A DNA stretch of 61,565 nucleotides from Fimbriimonadaceae bacterium (GTDB lineage: Bacteria > Armatimonadota > Fimbriimonadia > Fimbriimonadales > Fimbriimonadaceae): positions 1-61,565 of the forward strand of contig JADLBH010000030.1 in assembly GCA_020847855.1 (NCBI GenBank), written 5' to 3'. Positions 1 through 8,872 of the stretch are shown in pieces. How positions within the stretch are numbered: the first letter of the stretch is position 1; each line of letters opens with the position of its first letter. The notes below the pieces were generated by a model. That model did not search any database. It was given only the letters and a program-made list of their open reading frames with translations, and had not been told where the DNA came from. A program made the translations under genes and the position numbers.

Positions 1-46
1 ACTCTTAATCAGCGGGTCCAGGGTTCGAGTCCCTGACGGTCCACCA
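1..46 (+). tRNA. tRNA-Lys (anticodon CTT), 5' part outside the window
   Basis: The window opens inside the anticodon arm, so the 5' acceptor strand and D-arm are missing. Visible are the anticodon loop CTCTTAA at 2-8 with anticodon CTT at 4-6, the 3' anticodon stem TCAGC at 9-13, a T-arm at 19-35 (stem CAGGG, loop TTCGAGT, stem CCCTG), the acceptor 3' strand at 36-42, discriminator A43 and an encoded CCA at 44-46. Confidence 0.9.
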
Positions 47-67
47 CGAATGCCCGGCGGTGCGGCG

Positions 68-634
68 TTACTCCTTGAATTTGAACGGCCTACCGTTGGC
101 GGATTGCCACGCAGACTCTTGCTCTGGTGTGAGGAGAGCGGCGATCTCGTTGCTTGCGGCATCCTTGAGGGCGCGGATCTCCTTCGGGAGGCTTCGACCT
201 CGGTTCATCTGGAGCTGTTCGAGGATCTTCGCATCCGTTGCGCGGGCGATCGCTTGAATCTTGGCGTGTACCTCCTGCTCGATCTTGAACCGTGCCGCGA
301 CGACTTGTAGCCTGAGGATCAGGCGCCCATTGCGCTGAAACCACAGTTCTTCGAGGCGTTGCGCTTGTTTCTCATCGAGAATCGGCGTGATCTTCTCGTC
401 GAGGCCGATGGTCAAGTACTCCCGGTTCACGCTCAACGAGGAGAAGCTGTTCGTCTCCTCCTCCATGGCCTTGGTGATCGCCTTCTCTTGGTCACGGGTC
501 AGTTTGAGTTCCTTCTTGACCTCTGGGAGAAGGACGACGGCAATCTTTCCTTCGACACCGTACATCAGGCTTTGGGCAAAGCCAGCCTGAACCGCGAAGG
601 CAACGAGGAGTGCGAGCAGGGCGCGTGGCCGCAT
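68..634 (-). CDS. secreted protein of unknown function, 188 aa
   Basis: I do not recognise a family. The first 20 residues form a Sec-type signal peptide ending near FAQ. The mature part is highly charged and mostly helical, with many Lys/Glu/Arg, loosely like periplasmic Spy/CpxP-type helical proteins; that resemblance is only compositional. The start is supported by a -10-like TACATT (minus strand, 641-646) exactly 6 nt before the ATG, the leaderless arrangement seen repeatedly in this window. The gene diverges from the DinB-like gene at 704 and its 3' end faces the tRNA-Lys. Confidence 0.75.
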   Translation of the reverse strand: MRPRALLALLVAFAVQAGFAQSLMYGVEGKIAVVLLPEVKKELKLTRDQEKAITKAMEEETNSFSSLSVNREYLTIGLDEKITPILDEKQAQRLEELWFQRNGRLILRLQVVAARFKIEQEVHAKIQAIARATDAKILEQLQMNRGRSLPKEIRALKDAASNEIAALLTPEQESAWQSANGRPFKFKE

Positions 635-703
635 TGGGCCAATGTACCGCGATCTGCGGTCGGTGAGCGACGCAGCACCCTAATCCAGGTACAAAGAATC
701 CGT

Positions 704-1177
704 ATGACCATCCCGGAAGCAAAGCAGGTTTTCGAGATGTCGGTGGACCGGCTTCGCCGCATTCTGGCGAGCACGCCCGACGACCGGCTCCTTTGGAGTC
801 CCGCCCCATCGGCGAGGACCCCCCTGGCGCAGGTGGTCCATGCGGCGAACTCGATCGGCCACATCCACGCAGCGATGATGGGGAAGCGATACGAGACCCC
901 TACCATGGAAGAGGCGGACGCGGAGTTTTTGGCACTGGAGAGCACGATCACCCGGCGTGAGGACGCACTCGCAATGCTCGATGAAAAGAGCGAGGCCTAC
1001 GTGCGATGGTTGGACGAGCTTCCGGCGGAGCGACTAAGTGATTCTGTGCCACTCCCGTTCGACCTTGGCGAGGCCCCGCTCGAGTTCATGCTCATGTTCC
1101 CGGCCTGGCACACGAACGACCACGCAGCGCAAATGGACTACATCCAGACGTGCTATGGCGATCGTTCGTGGAACTGA
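704..1177 (+). CDS. DinB-family protein
   Basis: The 157-aa product looks like a DinB/YfiT four-helix protein. Histidines in the usual metal-site pattern are visible: one in VVHAAN near residue 46 and a pair in the C-terminal AWHTNDHAAQ. The family includes thiol-dependent metalloenzymes and stress-induced proteins, but the substrate cannot be predicted. I chose the ATG at 704 because the longer open frame upstream runs antisense through the neighbouring secreted-protein gene and codes for no recognisable domain. The gene stands alone, divergent from the gene ending at 634. Confidence 0.75.
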   Translation: MTIPEAKQVFEMSVDRLRRILASTPDDRLLWSPAPSARTPLAQVVHAANSIGHIHAAMMGKRYETPTMEEADAEFLALESTITRREDALAMLDEKSEAYVRWLDELPAERLSDSVPLPFDLGEAPLEFMLMFPAWHTNDHAAQMDYIQTCYGDRSWN

Positions 1178-1335
1178 GTCGCTAGAATCCGTGGTGTTTG
1201 GATCCGTTCTCGTAGCGGTTGGCCTTCACGAAAGCAAGGGGCGCACGAGCCTTCCATGGCTCGCGCATCGGGACTCAAGCTGGCTTCCTCTCTCTCCGAC
1301 GGGCAAGTAGCGCACCAAGGCCGACAGCAGGCCGG

Positions 1336-2525
1336 TCAATGTGACAGGGTCGGGAACCGCGGCCTGCGGGGAGCTACGCACAATTCGACTGGGTCACCGC
1401 GAGATCGGTGCCCACATCCTTCTTGCTCCCACGCCTCCTCCCGACAGAGGGCATCGAGTTCGTCTAGCCGCTGCAACCCCAGTTGGAGATCACCCGCGAA
1501 CATACTTCCACAGCTCAAAGTGCTCAGGAACTGTAGGCGATCACGTTGTGGCATGTCGCTCGCAAGTAGCCGCTCGCCTTCTTCCAGGGCCGCGGCCATC
1601 GGTCGACGTGCCCCCGGGTAACGATCCGCGCCACGATGAGGCTCGGCTTTGCCCGCGGGCCTCCGCATGCAACTTCAAGAAGCCGCAGCGCCGCCTCGGG
1701 CCGACGCTCTACTTCGACCGTAATGGCAGGGCTACACGTTAGGCTATGCAGCGCCCCAGAGTCCTCGTTTGCGCAATGCTCGGCGAGGCGACGGGTCAGA
1801 GCTTCCTCCTCGCCACAAAAAAGAGCTTTGGCCAGGCATCCATGCCTTCTTACGGTCTCGGCGAGCTCGAGGGCTTCCGGGGAGAAGTAGTCTCGTTTTC
1901 CTTAAGGCGTGCTCGGGCTTTGGCCCAGTCTCTCAAGGTCGTCGTGGGGTCTCCCAATCGCGCGGTAGCGACGAGGGCGAGCTCCCAACGTTTCTCGTCG
2001 TGCGGGATGGGCTCCAAGCCCACCATTGCCGCCTCGAGTTGAACGTCCCATCGGTGGAGCTTGTCCGCGAGCTCGGCCAGACGGAGGAGCTTGCTGATCG
2101 CTTCGAGGTTCCACTCGAGGCACTCCGTCTCGGCCAAGGGCTCGGGCACACCGGATAGGAGAGTCAACCCAAGCGGCACCATTAACCCGTAGAGGGACTC
2201 CAACTCTTCGATCTCGGAACATGGTTGGGAGGGCCGTGACTGCTCGTGGACACTCCATGCGTCAACCTCAACCTCGCCAAGCGCGAACTGCACGACATCG
2301 TCCGTCACTGACAAGTAAGGAAAAGATCGGACCGCGAGAGCCCTAGCCGCAAGCGGTTCATCGCCGCCTTCCGCGCCACACTAGGGAACAAGGTCTCTAC
2401 AATCTCCGAGCGGGCTTCGGAAAAAGGACCGCAAGGAGAGCCTTAGGAGATTTGGAGTCGCAGCGCGCCTCGACTCCGTTTACGAAGAGCTTGACCCTCC
2501 CGAGCAATTCGATCCGAACCGCCAC
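1336..2525 (-). pseudogene. decayed SARP/BTAD-type transcriptional regulator
   Basis: No intact frame spans this stretch, but fragments in successive minus-strand frames align in order to one SARP-like regulator. A GTG at 2525 opens a winged-helix N-terminus (motifs RIELLGRVKLFVNG and SKSPKALLAVL) that stops near 2397. A second frame (about 2390-1850) supplies the end of that domain (FALGEVEVDAW) and a BTAD helical domain. A third frame (about 1900-1555) continues with YFSPEALELAE, and a fourth (to 1336) has TPR-like helices (LQLGLQRLDELDALC). At least three frameshifts are needed. The alternative of several unrelated small ORFs is unlikely because domain order is preserved. Confidence 0.65.
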
Positions 2526-2579
2526 GCTCCCGAGTGAACCATTTGCCAACCTCAAACCGGAACTCCGTTGCTCGGTGCT

Positions 2580-3629
2580 TTATTCCTTAGGGGCCCTGAT
2601 CCTAAACGTCCAAACCTCTTGGGAACGCACGCCAGGGCGTTGCTCTCCGCTCGGGACGACCCAGCGATCTCGCCACTGGACAACGGGAGCGGTGACCCTC
2701 GGAGCTGGGGTCGCGCCGCTCTCGAGCCATCGGTCGCGATTTAGGTCGTAACGGAGAACAGTATTCGGGAATCCGGGGTGGTCTCTTGCGGGCTTACCCG
2801 CCCAAGAGCCATCATCGCCACCGAGCAGGAAGAGCCCGCGTGCCGTAGTCGGGGCCGGGGATGGGGCGGCGACGGAAGGCGAGGGAAGGTCGGGCATCCG
2901 AACCCAAGACCGGCCGCCAAACGCGTACGCGTCGCGAAGGTAGGTCCGCACGGCTTGACCGTTGCTGTCAGGCTTCAACGAGGCTCCTCCGATGACCCAG
3001 AACCGGCCCTGGCAAGAGGCTGCCGTTGCGAGGATCCTCCCATCTCCCGGAAGGGGGGGCAACTCGCGCCAGGCGGGATGCTTTGCCGATAGATCGAGTG
3101 CGAACACCTGGGCCGATGCCGTCGTGGAATCCGGCGACTCTTGCCCACCCGCAACGAACAACCTGCTACCCACGAGCGCACCGCAAGCATTGGCAACCGG
3201 CAAAGGGAGGGCTGGGAGGGGGGTGGTCACAATCCCTCCCTCGATAAACTCTACAGCGAAGGTCTCGGCGTAGTGTCGCTCGCGATCGGAACCCCCGACG
3301 CACACCATCCGTTCGCCGAAGGAAACCGAAACGCCGTAGGCGAGCTGCCGCGGAAGCAGCCCGACCTTCTGCCACTTCCCGGCCGCGCTCTGGAGGGCGT
3401 AGACCGTCCGATACCAAGCCTTAGCCCCCCCTTCCCACGGTCGCTTGAGCGGGAAGTTGGCCCCGCCCGCAACCAGGAGGGTACCGTGGCTCACGCCCGC
3501 AAAGGGGGCCGCGAACCCTTCGGGATCGGGAATGTCGGGCAACCGGCCCCAGTCGAGTGGGGTTTCGCCACCCGTTTGCGGCACAAGGAGGCTCCCAGCG
3601 AGCGCGCAGAGCGCCATCAGGGGGCTCAT
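2580..3629 (-). CDS. kelch-repeat N-acetylneuraminate epimerase-like protein (NanM/cyclically permuted mutarotase family)
   Basis: The 349-aa protein starts with a short signal peptide (SPLMALCALAGSLLV) and then carries kelch-type beta-propeller repeats: LLVAGGANF, MVCVGGSD, LFVAGGQ, FWVIGGASL and LFLLGGDDG recur at about 50-60 residue spacing. NanM-type enzymes convert alpha- to beta-N-acetylneuraminate in the periplasm. The ATG at 3629 overlaps the stop of the upstream lyase gene by 4 nt (ATGA), supporting both this start and translational coupling. With the lyase and MFS transporter upstream it completes a sialic-acid operon. Sialic-acid specificity comes from context; other sugar mutarotases share the fold. 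Confidence 0.8.
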   Translation of the reverse strand: MSPLMALCALAGSLLVPQTGGETPLDWGRLPDIPDPEGFAAPFAGVSHGTLLVAGGANFPLKRPWEGGAKAWYRTVYALQSAAGKWQKVGLLPRQLAYGVSVSFGERMVCVGGSDRERHYAETFAVEFIEGGIVTTPLPALPLPVANACGALVGSRLFVAGGQESPDSTTASAQVFALDLSAKHPAWRELPPLPGDGRILATAASCQGRFWVIGGASLKPDSNGQAVRTYLRDAYAFGGRSWVRMPDLPSPSVAAPSPAPTTARGLFLLGGDDGSWAGKPARDHPGFPNTVLRYDLNRDRWLESGATPAPRVTAPVVQWRDRWVVPSGEQRPGVRSQEVWTFRIRAPKE

Positions 3630-4534
3630 CGCGTCCCCCACTCGAAGAATCCGATCGCGTCGAGCTCGCTTCGGAGGGCTTCCTCTCCGCCAGGGGAGAG
3701 CCGCTTGTTCGGTAGGCGCGGCACACCGACGTCCACTCCCAAGAATCCCATGGTCGCTTTCGCCGCCGCAATATAGCCATAGGACGCGAGAGCGCCGATC
3801 AGCCGCACGGATCGTTCCTGTTCGCACCTTGCCGCCTCATTGTCGCCGCGCTCAAATGCGGCGATCAGGCGGTGGTAAACGGGGGCAGCGAAGTTGAAGC
3901 TGCTGCCGACGGCACCCTTAGCGCCTATGGCAAGCGCCCCAAGCATTGCTTCGTCCACCCCCCATGGGATATCAAGACCCGTCGCCAAGCACGCTAAGTA
4001 CGCGGCCATATCGGTGTTCGTGTACTTGATCCCGGCCAAGTTGGGGATGTGCGCCGGTGCCTTCGCCAGGAAGTCCGGCATGGAAAAGGCGACGCCGGTC
4101 AGGGCCGGTATGTCGTAAAAGTAGAACGGCAATTCGGGCGAAGCGGACGCGATCTCGGAGCAACAGGAGATCAGTGTGTCCAGCGAGCTCGGTTTGAAGT
4201 ACATCGGTGATAGTGCCGAGACCGCGACGGCTCCGTGCCCAGCCGCGTGCGAGGCCAAGGAACGTGCGTCGCGAACGCAGTTGGAACCCACGTGCACGAC
4301 CACTTGGATCCCGTGGTGTGGGGCCGAAGCGACCCAAGCCTCCGTGAGTGTGAAGCGTTCCTCGAGGGAAAGCGAGTGGCTTTCTCCCGTGCTTCCGCCA
4401 ACGAAGACGGTCTTGACCCCGACGGAGGCAAGATGAGCCGCCTGCCCCCCCACCGCCGCCACATTCAGCTCGCCGTATACAGTAAAGGGGGTATGAACGG
4501 CAGCGACGAGGCCGTGCAGTCGTAACTCGCTCAT
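3626..4534 (-). CDS. nanA: N-acetylneuraminate lyase (DHDPS/NAL family)
   Basis: The 302-aa product is a TIM-barrel aldolase. The substrate carboxylate loop reads GGSTGES near residue 46, the tyrosine region reads YFYDIPALTG near residue 136, and the Schiff-base lysine is in GIKYTN near residue 168. YDIPALTG matches N-acetylneuraminate lyases (YHIPxLTG) better than dihydrodipicolinate synthase. The reaction cleaves Neu5Ac into ManNAc and pyruvate in the cytoplasm. The start overlaps the transporter stop by 4 nt and the stop overlaps the epimerase start by 4 nt, so the three genes form one coupled operon. Confidence 0.85.
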   Translation of the reverse strand: MSELRLHGLVAAVHTPFTVYGELNVAAVGGQAAHLASVGVKTVFVGGSTGESHSLSLEERFTLTEAWVASAPHHGIQVVVHVGSNCVRDARSLASHAAGHGAVAVSALSPMYFKPSSLDTLISCCSEIASASPELPFYFYDIPALTGVAFSMPDFLAKAPAHIPNLAGIKYTNTDMAAYLACLATGLDIPWGVDEAMLGALAIGAKGAVGSSFNFAAPVYHRLIAAFERGDNEAARCEQERSVRLIGALASYGYIAAAKATMGFLGVDVGVPRLPNKRLSPGGEEALRSELDAIGFFEWGTR

Positions 4535-5787
4535 GCCCCTTGAAGCTCCGGTGTAAGCTCGGGCTTGGGCCGCACGAGCAAGATCAGAACCGCGTTCACT
4601 GCGACGAGCAGGGCCCCCACACCGAGGATCGTTTCGAATGCGGCGCCTCGGTCGTTCAGTTTTCCAACCGCGATATCTGCGAAGCCGCCGATGCTCACGC
4701 TGAGAAAGTTCATGATCCCGTACCCGGTGGCCCGCATCTCGGGTCGAGCCAATTGTGCAAGGATCGGCATATTGTTGCAGTCAAACAAGCCAAACCCGAG
4801 CCCGAACAGCGACAAGAACACGATCGCGACACCGAGGCTCGGCGAGTGCCCTAGCCCATACAGGGCAGGGATCAAGAGCGCCATCCCGATCGCGCTGACG
4901 AACGTTCGACCGCGCACGTTCCGCCTCACCCACCGATCCGACATCCAACCACCGAGGAACAGTCCACCGAAGCCCGCAAGGTTGACATAGAGTCCCGCCG
5001 ACACCCCCGCTATCCCTTGGCTGATGTTGAACTGGTTCTTCAGCATGCTCGGCATCCAGTCCTTCATCATCCATCCAGGCATCGCGACGAGGGTGAAATA
5101 GACCGCAAGGACGAGGTAGGACGGGCTGGTCGCCAATGTGCGCAGGGTCGCCCACGGGCTGGGTCTTGGGCCTGCCGATTCCCCCCCGATGCGCGGTGGA
5201 TCCTTGAGCAGGAAGAGCAAGGGTAGGGAATAAAGGACGCCAAGGATCCCCGTCACGGTGAAGGCAAACCTCCACCCGAGCGCGGGGGAATCTGCCACGA
5301 AGCCTGCGAAGCCCCCGAGGATGATGCCGAGATAGATTGCGGCCATGTGGATACCCACGGCGCGGGACTTCGTGGCCCCAGTGTGGTAGTCCACGATCAA
5401 GGCGAGCGCTGCGGGGATGTAGAGCGCCTCGCTGATACCCATGGCGGTCCGCGTCCACAGCAGGGTCTGATAGGAGTCGGCATGGCCTGTCCACCACGTG
5501 ATCGCCGACCATACGAAGAGGCTGGAGCAGACGATCCAGCGCCGACTGAAGCGGTCCGCCAGATAGCCACCAATGGGGCTGAAGATCGCATAGACCCACT
5601 TGAACTGGGCGAGCATGATCCCCCAGTTCGTGTCCGACGCGATGTCCCGGATGTCGCCCATCACCGAGAACTTCATCGAGGCCAGCATCTGCCGGTCGAG
5701 GTAGTTCAGCAGAGCGACGGGAACGAGCAAGGCGACCACGAGCCACGCAGTCCGGATAGCAGAACGGCCGGTCTGAGAATCATGCAT
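4531..5787 (-). CDS. MFS transporter, probable sialic acid or sugar-acid uptake
   Basis: About 418 aa with 12 predicted membrane segments. The N-terminal NYLDRQMLA motif and the loop GGYLADRFSRRW are typical of the anion:cation symporter (ExuT/GudP-like) branch of the major facilitator superfamily. It is first in an operon with a NanA-like lyase and a NanM-like epimerase, so sialic acid is the likely substrate; this is inference from context. I chose the ATG at 5787 over a TTG 30 nt upstream because TAGGTT lies 5 nt before it, matching the leaderless pattern. Its stop overlaps the lyase start by 4 nt. Confidence 0.8.
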   Translation of the reverse strand: MHDSQTGRSAIRTAWLVVALLVPVALLNYLDRQMLASMKFSVMGDIRDIASDTNWGIMLAQFKWVYAIFSPIGGYLADRFSRRWIVCSSLFVWSAITWWTGHADSYQTLLWTRTAMGISEALYIPAALALIVDYHTGATKSRAVGIHMAAIYLGIILGGFAGFVADSPALGWRFAFTVTGILGVLYSLPLLFLLKDPPRIGGESAGPRPSPWATLRTLATSPSYLVLAVYFTLVAMPGWMMKDWMPSMLKNQFNISQGIAGVSAGLYVNLAGFGGLFLGGWMSDRWVRRNVRGRTFVSAIGMALLIPALYGLGHSPSLGVAIVFLSLFGLGFGLFDCNNMPILAQLARPEMRATGYGIMNFLSVSIGGFADIAVGKLNDRGAAFETILGVGALLVAVNAVLILLVRPKPELTPELQGA

Positions 5788-5853
5788 CGGCGAACCTAGC
5801 GAGCGAAGGTTACCCAAGCCCCCGGCCGCGGAGCAGTATGAATTAGAGGAGGG

Positions 5854-6252
5854 CTAGTCGAGCCGATACTCCTCGTCGCTCACCTTTTCGAGCCAATGGA
5901 CCGCGGCACCGTCGAGCATCTCGGCGATGGCGATGTGGGTCATGCCTGTGGTCGGGCTTGATCCATGCCAGTGCTTCTCGCCGGGAGCGAAACCAAGAAC
6001 GTCGCCGGGACGGATCTCCTCTACCGGCCCCCCTTCGGTCTGCGCCCAGCCCAAGCCGGCCGTGACGATGAGGGTCTGCCCGAGGGGATGCGTGTGCCAA
6101 GCCGTCCGGGCGCCGGGTTCGAAGGTGACAATAGCGCCGCTGACCCTCGCGGGTGCATCCGTCCGGAAGGAGCCTTCGATCCGCACCGTCCCGGTGAACC
6201 AATCCTGCGGACCCTGAGCCGAGGGTAGCGAACCGTTCCTAATGATCTCCAT
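5854..6252 (-). CDS. small cupin-domain protein
   Basis: The 132-aa protein is a single cupin barrel. Cupin motif 1 is visible as [13 protein letters not shown] and motif 2 as [18 protein letters not shown], giving the His/Glu-type metal ligands. Similar small cupins are annotated as quercetin-dioxygenase-like or mandelonitrile-lyase-like, but the substrate is not predictable. A -10-like TAGAAT lies 15 nt before the ATG. It diverges from the hemerythrin gene; the 63 bp between them hold both promoters. Confidence 0.85.
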   Translation of the reverse strand: MEIIRNGSLPSAQGPQDWFTGTVRIEGSFRTDAPARVSGAIVTFEPGARTAWHTHPLGQTLIVTAGLGWAQTEGGPVEEIRPGDVLGFAPGEKHWHGSSPTTGMTHIAIAEMLDGAAVHWLEKVSDEEYRLD

Positions 6253-6315
6253 GGTGGCCTGTGCTGGATTCTATCCGGCAAGCGCAGCCGCGGGCTCGGG
6301 TTCAATAGGTGAGGA

Positions 6316-6792
6316 ATGAAGAGACACGAGGCGCTGCAGCCCTTTTCGCGGGATCATAACGTCGGACTGGTGCTCGCCCGAAGGCTGTCCCGTGCCGATG
6401 CGGAGGATCCTCCTGGGCTCAAGAGCCTGGCCCAGGAGGTCACGGCCTATTGGCGAGGGGAAATGCAGGATCACTTCGCCGAGGAGGAGCGCCTACTCTC
6501 TCCGCTCGCGAGCCCGGAATCAGCCCAAAGGCTCCAGAGAGAGCACGCCGCCATCTCGGAACTGCTCCAAAGAGGCGAGGAACGCCTCGACGCCGGCGAA
6601 TTGAGCACCCTTGGCCAACTCCTGGACGAACACATCCGGTGGGAGGAGCGGGGGCTGTTCGTCGAGATCGAGAAGAACGCCACCCCTCAGCAGCTTCAAG
6701 ACCTCGCGCTCGCCACGAGCTTGGTGGAAGGGAAGCGTGCCCGATCCCCTTGGGCACCACGCAGGGGAGAGCTTATGAAGCGGAAGCAGTGA
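6316..6792 (+). CDS. hemerythrin-like (HHE domain) protein
   Basis: The 158-aa protein has the diiron ligand pattern of hemerythrin/HHE domains: FSRDHNVGL near residue 14, DHFAEEE near residue 53, EHAAI near residue 76 and DEHIRWEE near residue 105. Such proteins bind O2 or NO, or take part in Fe-S repair under nitrosative stress. The neighbouring CRP-family gene and the nitrate-respiration block nearby make a redox or NO role plausible but unproven. The C-terminal 25 residues are basic and poorly conserved. A GTGAGGA run just before the ATG may act as a close ribosome site. Confidence 0.85.
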   Translation: MKRHEALQPFSRDHNVGLVLARRLSRADAEDPPGLKSLAQEVTAYWRGEMQDHFAEEERLLSPLASPESAQRLQREHAAISELLQRGEERLDAGELSTLGQLLDEHIRWEERGLFVEIEKNATPQQLQDLALATSLVEGKRARSPWAPRRGELMKRKQ

Positions 6793-6865
6793 TCCCGACC
6801 CCATCGCCTGGCAGGGTTCCCGCCAGATCGTCAGCCGAACGCACACGTAAGGTTATACTGTCCGA

Positions 6866-7564
6866 ATGTCAGTACAACCGCAAGGCTCCGCTTTGTGGTA
6901 CATCCGGAAGCTCAACTTCTTTCCGGCGATGAGCGACGACGAGCTGCTCGCCTGCGCCCAGCGCACGAAGATGGAGAACGCGAGGCGCGGCGAGGCGCTC
7001 TCCCTCCCCTCGGAGGACGGGCAATATGCCTGGCTGGTCAAGGAGGGTCGAGTCAGGCTATTGCGAACGACGGCGGACGGACGCTCGCTCGCGCTCGACA
7101 TTTTGGGCCCTGGCGAGGTCGTAGGCGAGGCCGCCATCGTAGGGAACGAGGGTGGCGCGGAATACGTCGAAGCGATCGAGGACTGCATCCTGTGTCGGGT
7201 CTCGGCCGAGTTCCTGCGCGACCTTTGCGAAAAGAACCCTCAACTCTCCCTGGAGATCGGCAAGAACATAGGCCTCAAGCGGCTGCGGATCGAGAACCGC
7301 CTCACCGACATGCTTTTCTGCACCGTGCCCGTTCGGGTCGCCAAGGTTTTCGTTCAACTTGCGGCGAAGTTTGGAAAGGCGTCCGGCTCTGAGACCCTCA
7401 TTGACCTGAAACTTACCCATCAGGACATCGCCGACCTTGTCGGTGCCAACCGAGAAGCCGTCACGCGGGCCATTGACAAGCTCCTCGACGAAGGGATCGT
7501 CGGCTATCAAGGTCGGAAACTTGTCGTTCGCCAGCCAGCCGAGCTGGCCAAGATCGCTGGCTAG
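6866..7564 (+). CDS. CRP/FNR-family transcriptional regulator (CRP-type DNA contacts)
   Basis: The 232-aa protein has an N-terminal cyclic-nucleotide-type beta-roll (ILGPGEVVGEAAIVG near residue 80) and a C-terminal winged helix (LTHQDIADLVGANREAV). The recognition helix reads ANREAVTRAI, keeping the Arg-Glu-x3-Arg triad that E. coli CRP uses to read TGTGA. No FNR-like N-terminal cysteine cluster is present. TATACT at 6854-6859 sits exactly 6 nt before the ATG, implying a leaderless mRNA. A TGTGT-N6-ACACA palindrome lies 22 bp after this gene, in front of the next gene, and is its probable target. Confidence 0.85.
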   Translation: MSVQPQGSALWYIRKLNFFPAMSDDELLACAQRTKMENARRGEALSLPSEDGQYAWLVKEGRVRLLRTTADGRSLALDILGPGEVVGEAAIVGNEGGAEYVEAIEDCILCRVSAEFLRDLCEKNPQLSLEIGKNIGLKRLRIENRLTDMLFCTVPVRVAKVFVQLAAKFGKASGSETLIDLKLTHQDIADLVGANREAVTRAIDKLLDEGIVGYQGRKLVVRQPAELAKIAG

Positions 7565-7586
7565 CCCCTGAAGATCTTCTGCAAAA

Positions 7587-7602
7587 TGTGTCCGCCGACA
7601 CA
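7587..7602 (+). promoter_or_regulatory. CRP-like operator before the membrane-protein gene at 7672
   Basis: A perfect 16-bp palindrome, TGTGTC-CGCC-GACACA, centred at 7594.5. A -10-like TAGATT at 7624-7629 would place the start of transcription near 7636, so the operator is centred at about -41.5, the class II activator position. The core TGTG matches the half-site read by CRP-type Arg-Glu-Arg recognition helices, which the adjacent regulator has. Confidence 0.55.
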
Positions 7603-7671
7603 GAACGTAAAGTTGTTCGGTCGTAGATTGGCCAAAGGAAGCGTCGGCAAAGAGCCGACTGCTCAAACCAT

Positions 7672-8076
7672 ATGGCAATCACGACAACGTTCACCGAAAA
7701 CAAGACTGGTGTGGAACGTGCCTACCACATTCTGCACCTTGGCTTTATCGCGGCACCCCTGCTCGCGGGCGCCGACAAGTTCTTCAACCTGCTGACCGAC
7801 TGGACGCAGTACCTCGCCCCACAAGTCGCGACCGTGATCCCGGCCCAGACCTTCATGAAGGTCGTCGGCGCGGTGGAGATCGTAGCGGCGATCGTAGTGG
7901 CGGTGGCTCCGCGCTTCGGCGGCTACCTTGTGGCCGCCTGGCTTGGAGGCATCATCGTGAACCTTCTGATGATCCCCGGTCACTTCGACACCGCCCTGCG
8001 AGACCTGGGCCTACTGCTCGGTGCTCTCGCCCTCGCGCAATTGGCCCCAACGCAGGCGCGACACGCCAACAACTGA
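7672..8076 (+). CDS. small four-helix membrane protein, DoxX-like
   Basis: 134 aa with four hydrophobic segments: around 18-35 (ILHLGFIAAPLLAGADKFF), 58-80, 83-100 and 108-125. The layout resembles DoxX/DoxD-like quinone-associated membrane proteins, but no catalytic residues are known and the assignment is weak. It follows a CRP-family gene and a strong CRP-like palindrome and precedes an exported helical protein by 13 nt, so the pair is probably one regulated operon. The mRNA leader would be about 36 nt. Confidence 0.7.
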   Translation: MAITTTFTENKTGVERAYHILHLGFIAAPLLAGADKFFNLLTDWTQYLAPQVATVIPAQTFMKVVGAVEIVAAIVVAVAPRFGGYLVAAWLGGIIVNLLMIPGHFDTALRDLGLLLGALALAQLAPTQARHANN

Positions 8077-8089
8077 ACGCCAAGAGAAC

Positions 8090-8755
8090 ATGATGACGAT
8101 CCACAAGCACCTCGCCCCCCTCGCCTTGCTCCTCGCAACGGCGACTCTAGCCGCCAACTCGAGCGCCCAGACCGGGCACTCCACGACACCGATGACGAAG
8201 CCCGCCCAGATCAGTGCCCAGCAGCAGGCACTGGAGGGAGCCATGCGCAAGCTTTGGGAAGATCACGTCGCCTGGACCCGGCTCTATATCGTAAGCGCGG
8301 CGGCGGATCTTCCCGACAAAGGTGCGGTCGCAGGCCGCCTGCTTCAGAACCAGGCCGACATCGGCAACGCGGTCAAGCCGTTCTACGGCGACACGGCGGG
8401 CGACAAGCTGGCCGCGCTGCTGAAGGACCACATTCTGATCGCGGCTGACCTGGTGTCGGCGGCGAAGGCGGGCGACTCCGACGCCGTAGGGAAGAACGGC
8501 GAACGCTGGAACGCGAACGCCGACGAGATCGCGACGCTCCTCAGTGGAGCCAACCCGAAGAACTGGCCCGCCGATGAGATGCGCGCAATGATGCGCGAGC
8601 ACCTTGCACTGACGACCGAAGAAGCCGTAGCCCAGATCAAGGGCGACTGGGAGGGAAGCATCAAAGCGTACGACAAGGCGCGGGCACAGCTCCTCGCCAT
8701 GGCCGACATGCTGAGCCAAGGCATTGTGCGGCAGTTCCCTGACAGATTCAAGTAG
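8090..8755 (+). CDS. exported helical protein of unknown function
   Basis: 221 aa starting with a signal peptide (residues 1-27, cleaved near NSSAQ). The mature part is a helical bundle with regularly placed aromatic and acidic motifs: LWEDHVAWTRLYI, GRLLQNQADIGNAV and REHLALTTEEAV. I remember similar proteins of this length being annotated as hypothetical; the function is unknown. The start is the first of two adjacent ATGs, 13 nt after the stop of the membrane-protein gene, so the two are probably co-transcribed from the CRP-like promoter near 7636. Confidence 0.7.
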   Translation: MMTIHKHLAPLALLLATATLAANSSAQTGHSTTPMTKPAQISAQQQALEGAMRKLWEDHVAWTRLYIVSAAADLPDKGAVAGRLLQNQADIGNAVKPFYGDTAGDKLAALLKDHILIAADLVSAAKAGDSDAVGKNGERWNANADEIATLLSGANPKNWPADEMRAMMREHLALTTEEAVAQIKGDWEGSIKAYDKARAQLLAMADMLSQGIVRQFPDRFK

Positions 8756-8872
8756 CCCACACGAGGGGCGACACGGTAGGGCCTCGCTAGGAGTTGTGGC
8801 GGGGCTCTGCCCTTGAGGCTCGATCGGAGGGAGGAATCTCGTCGGCAACAAGGGGATACGTGCTCAGTTGTG

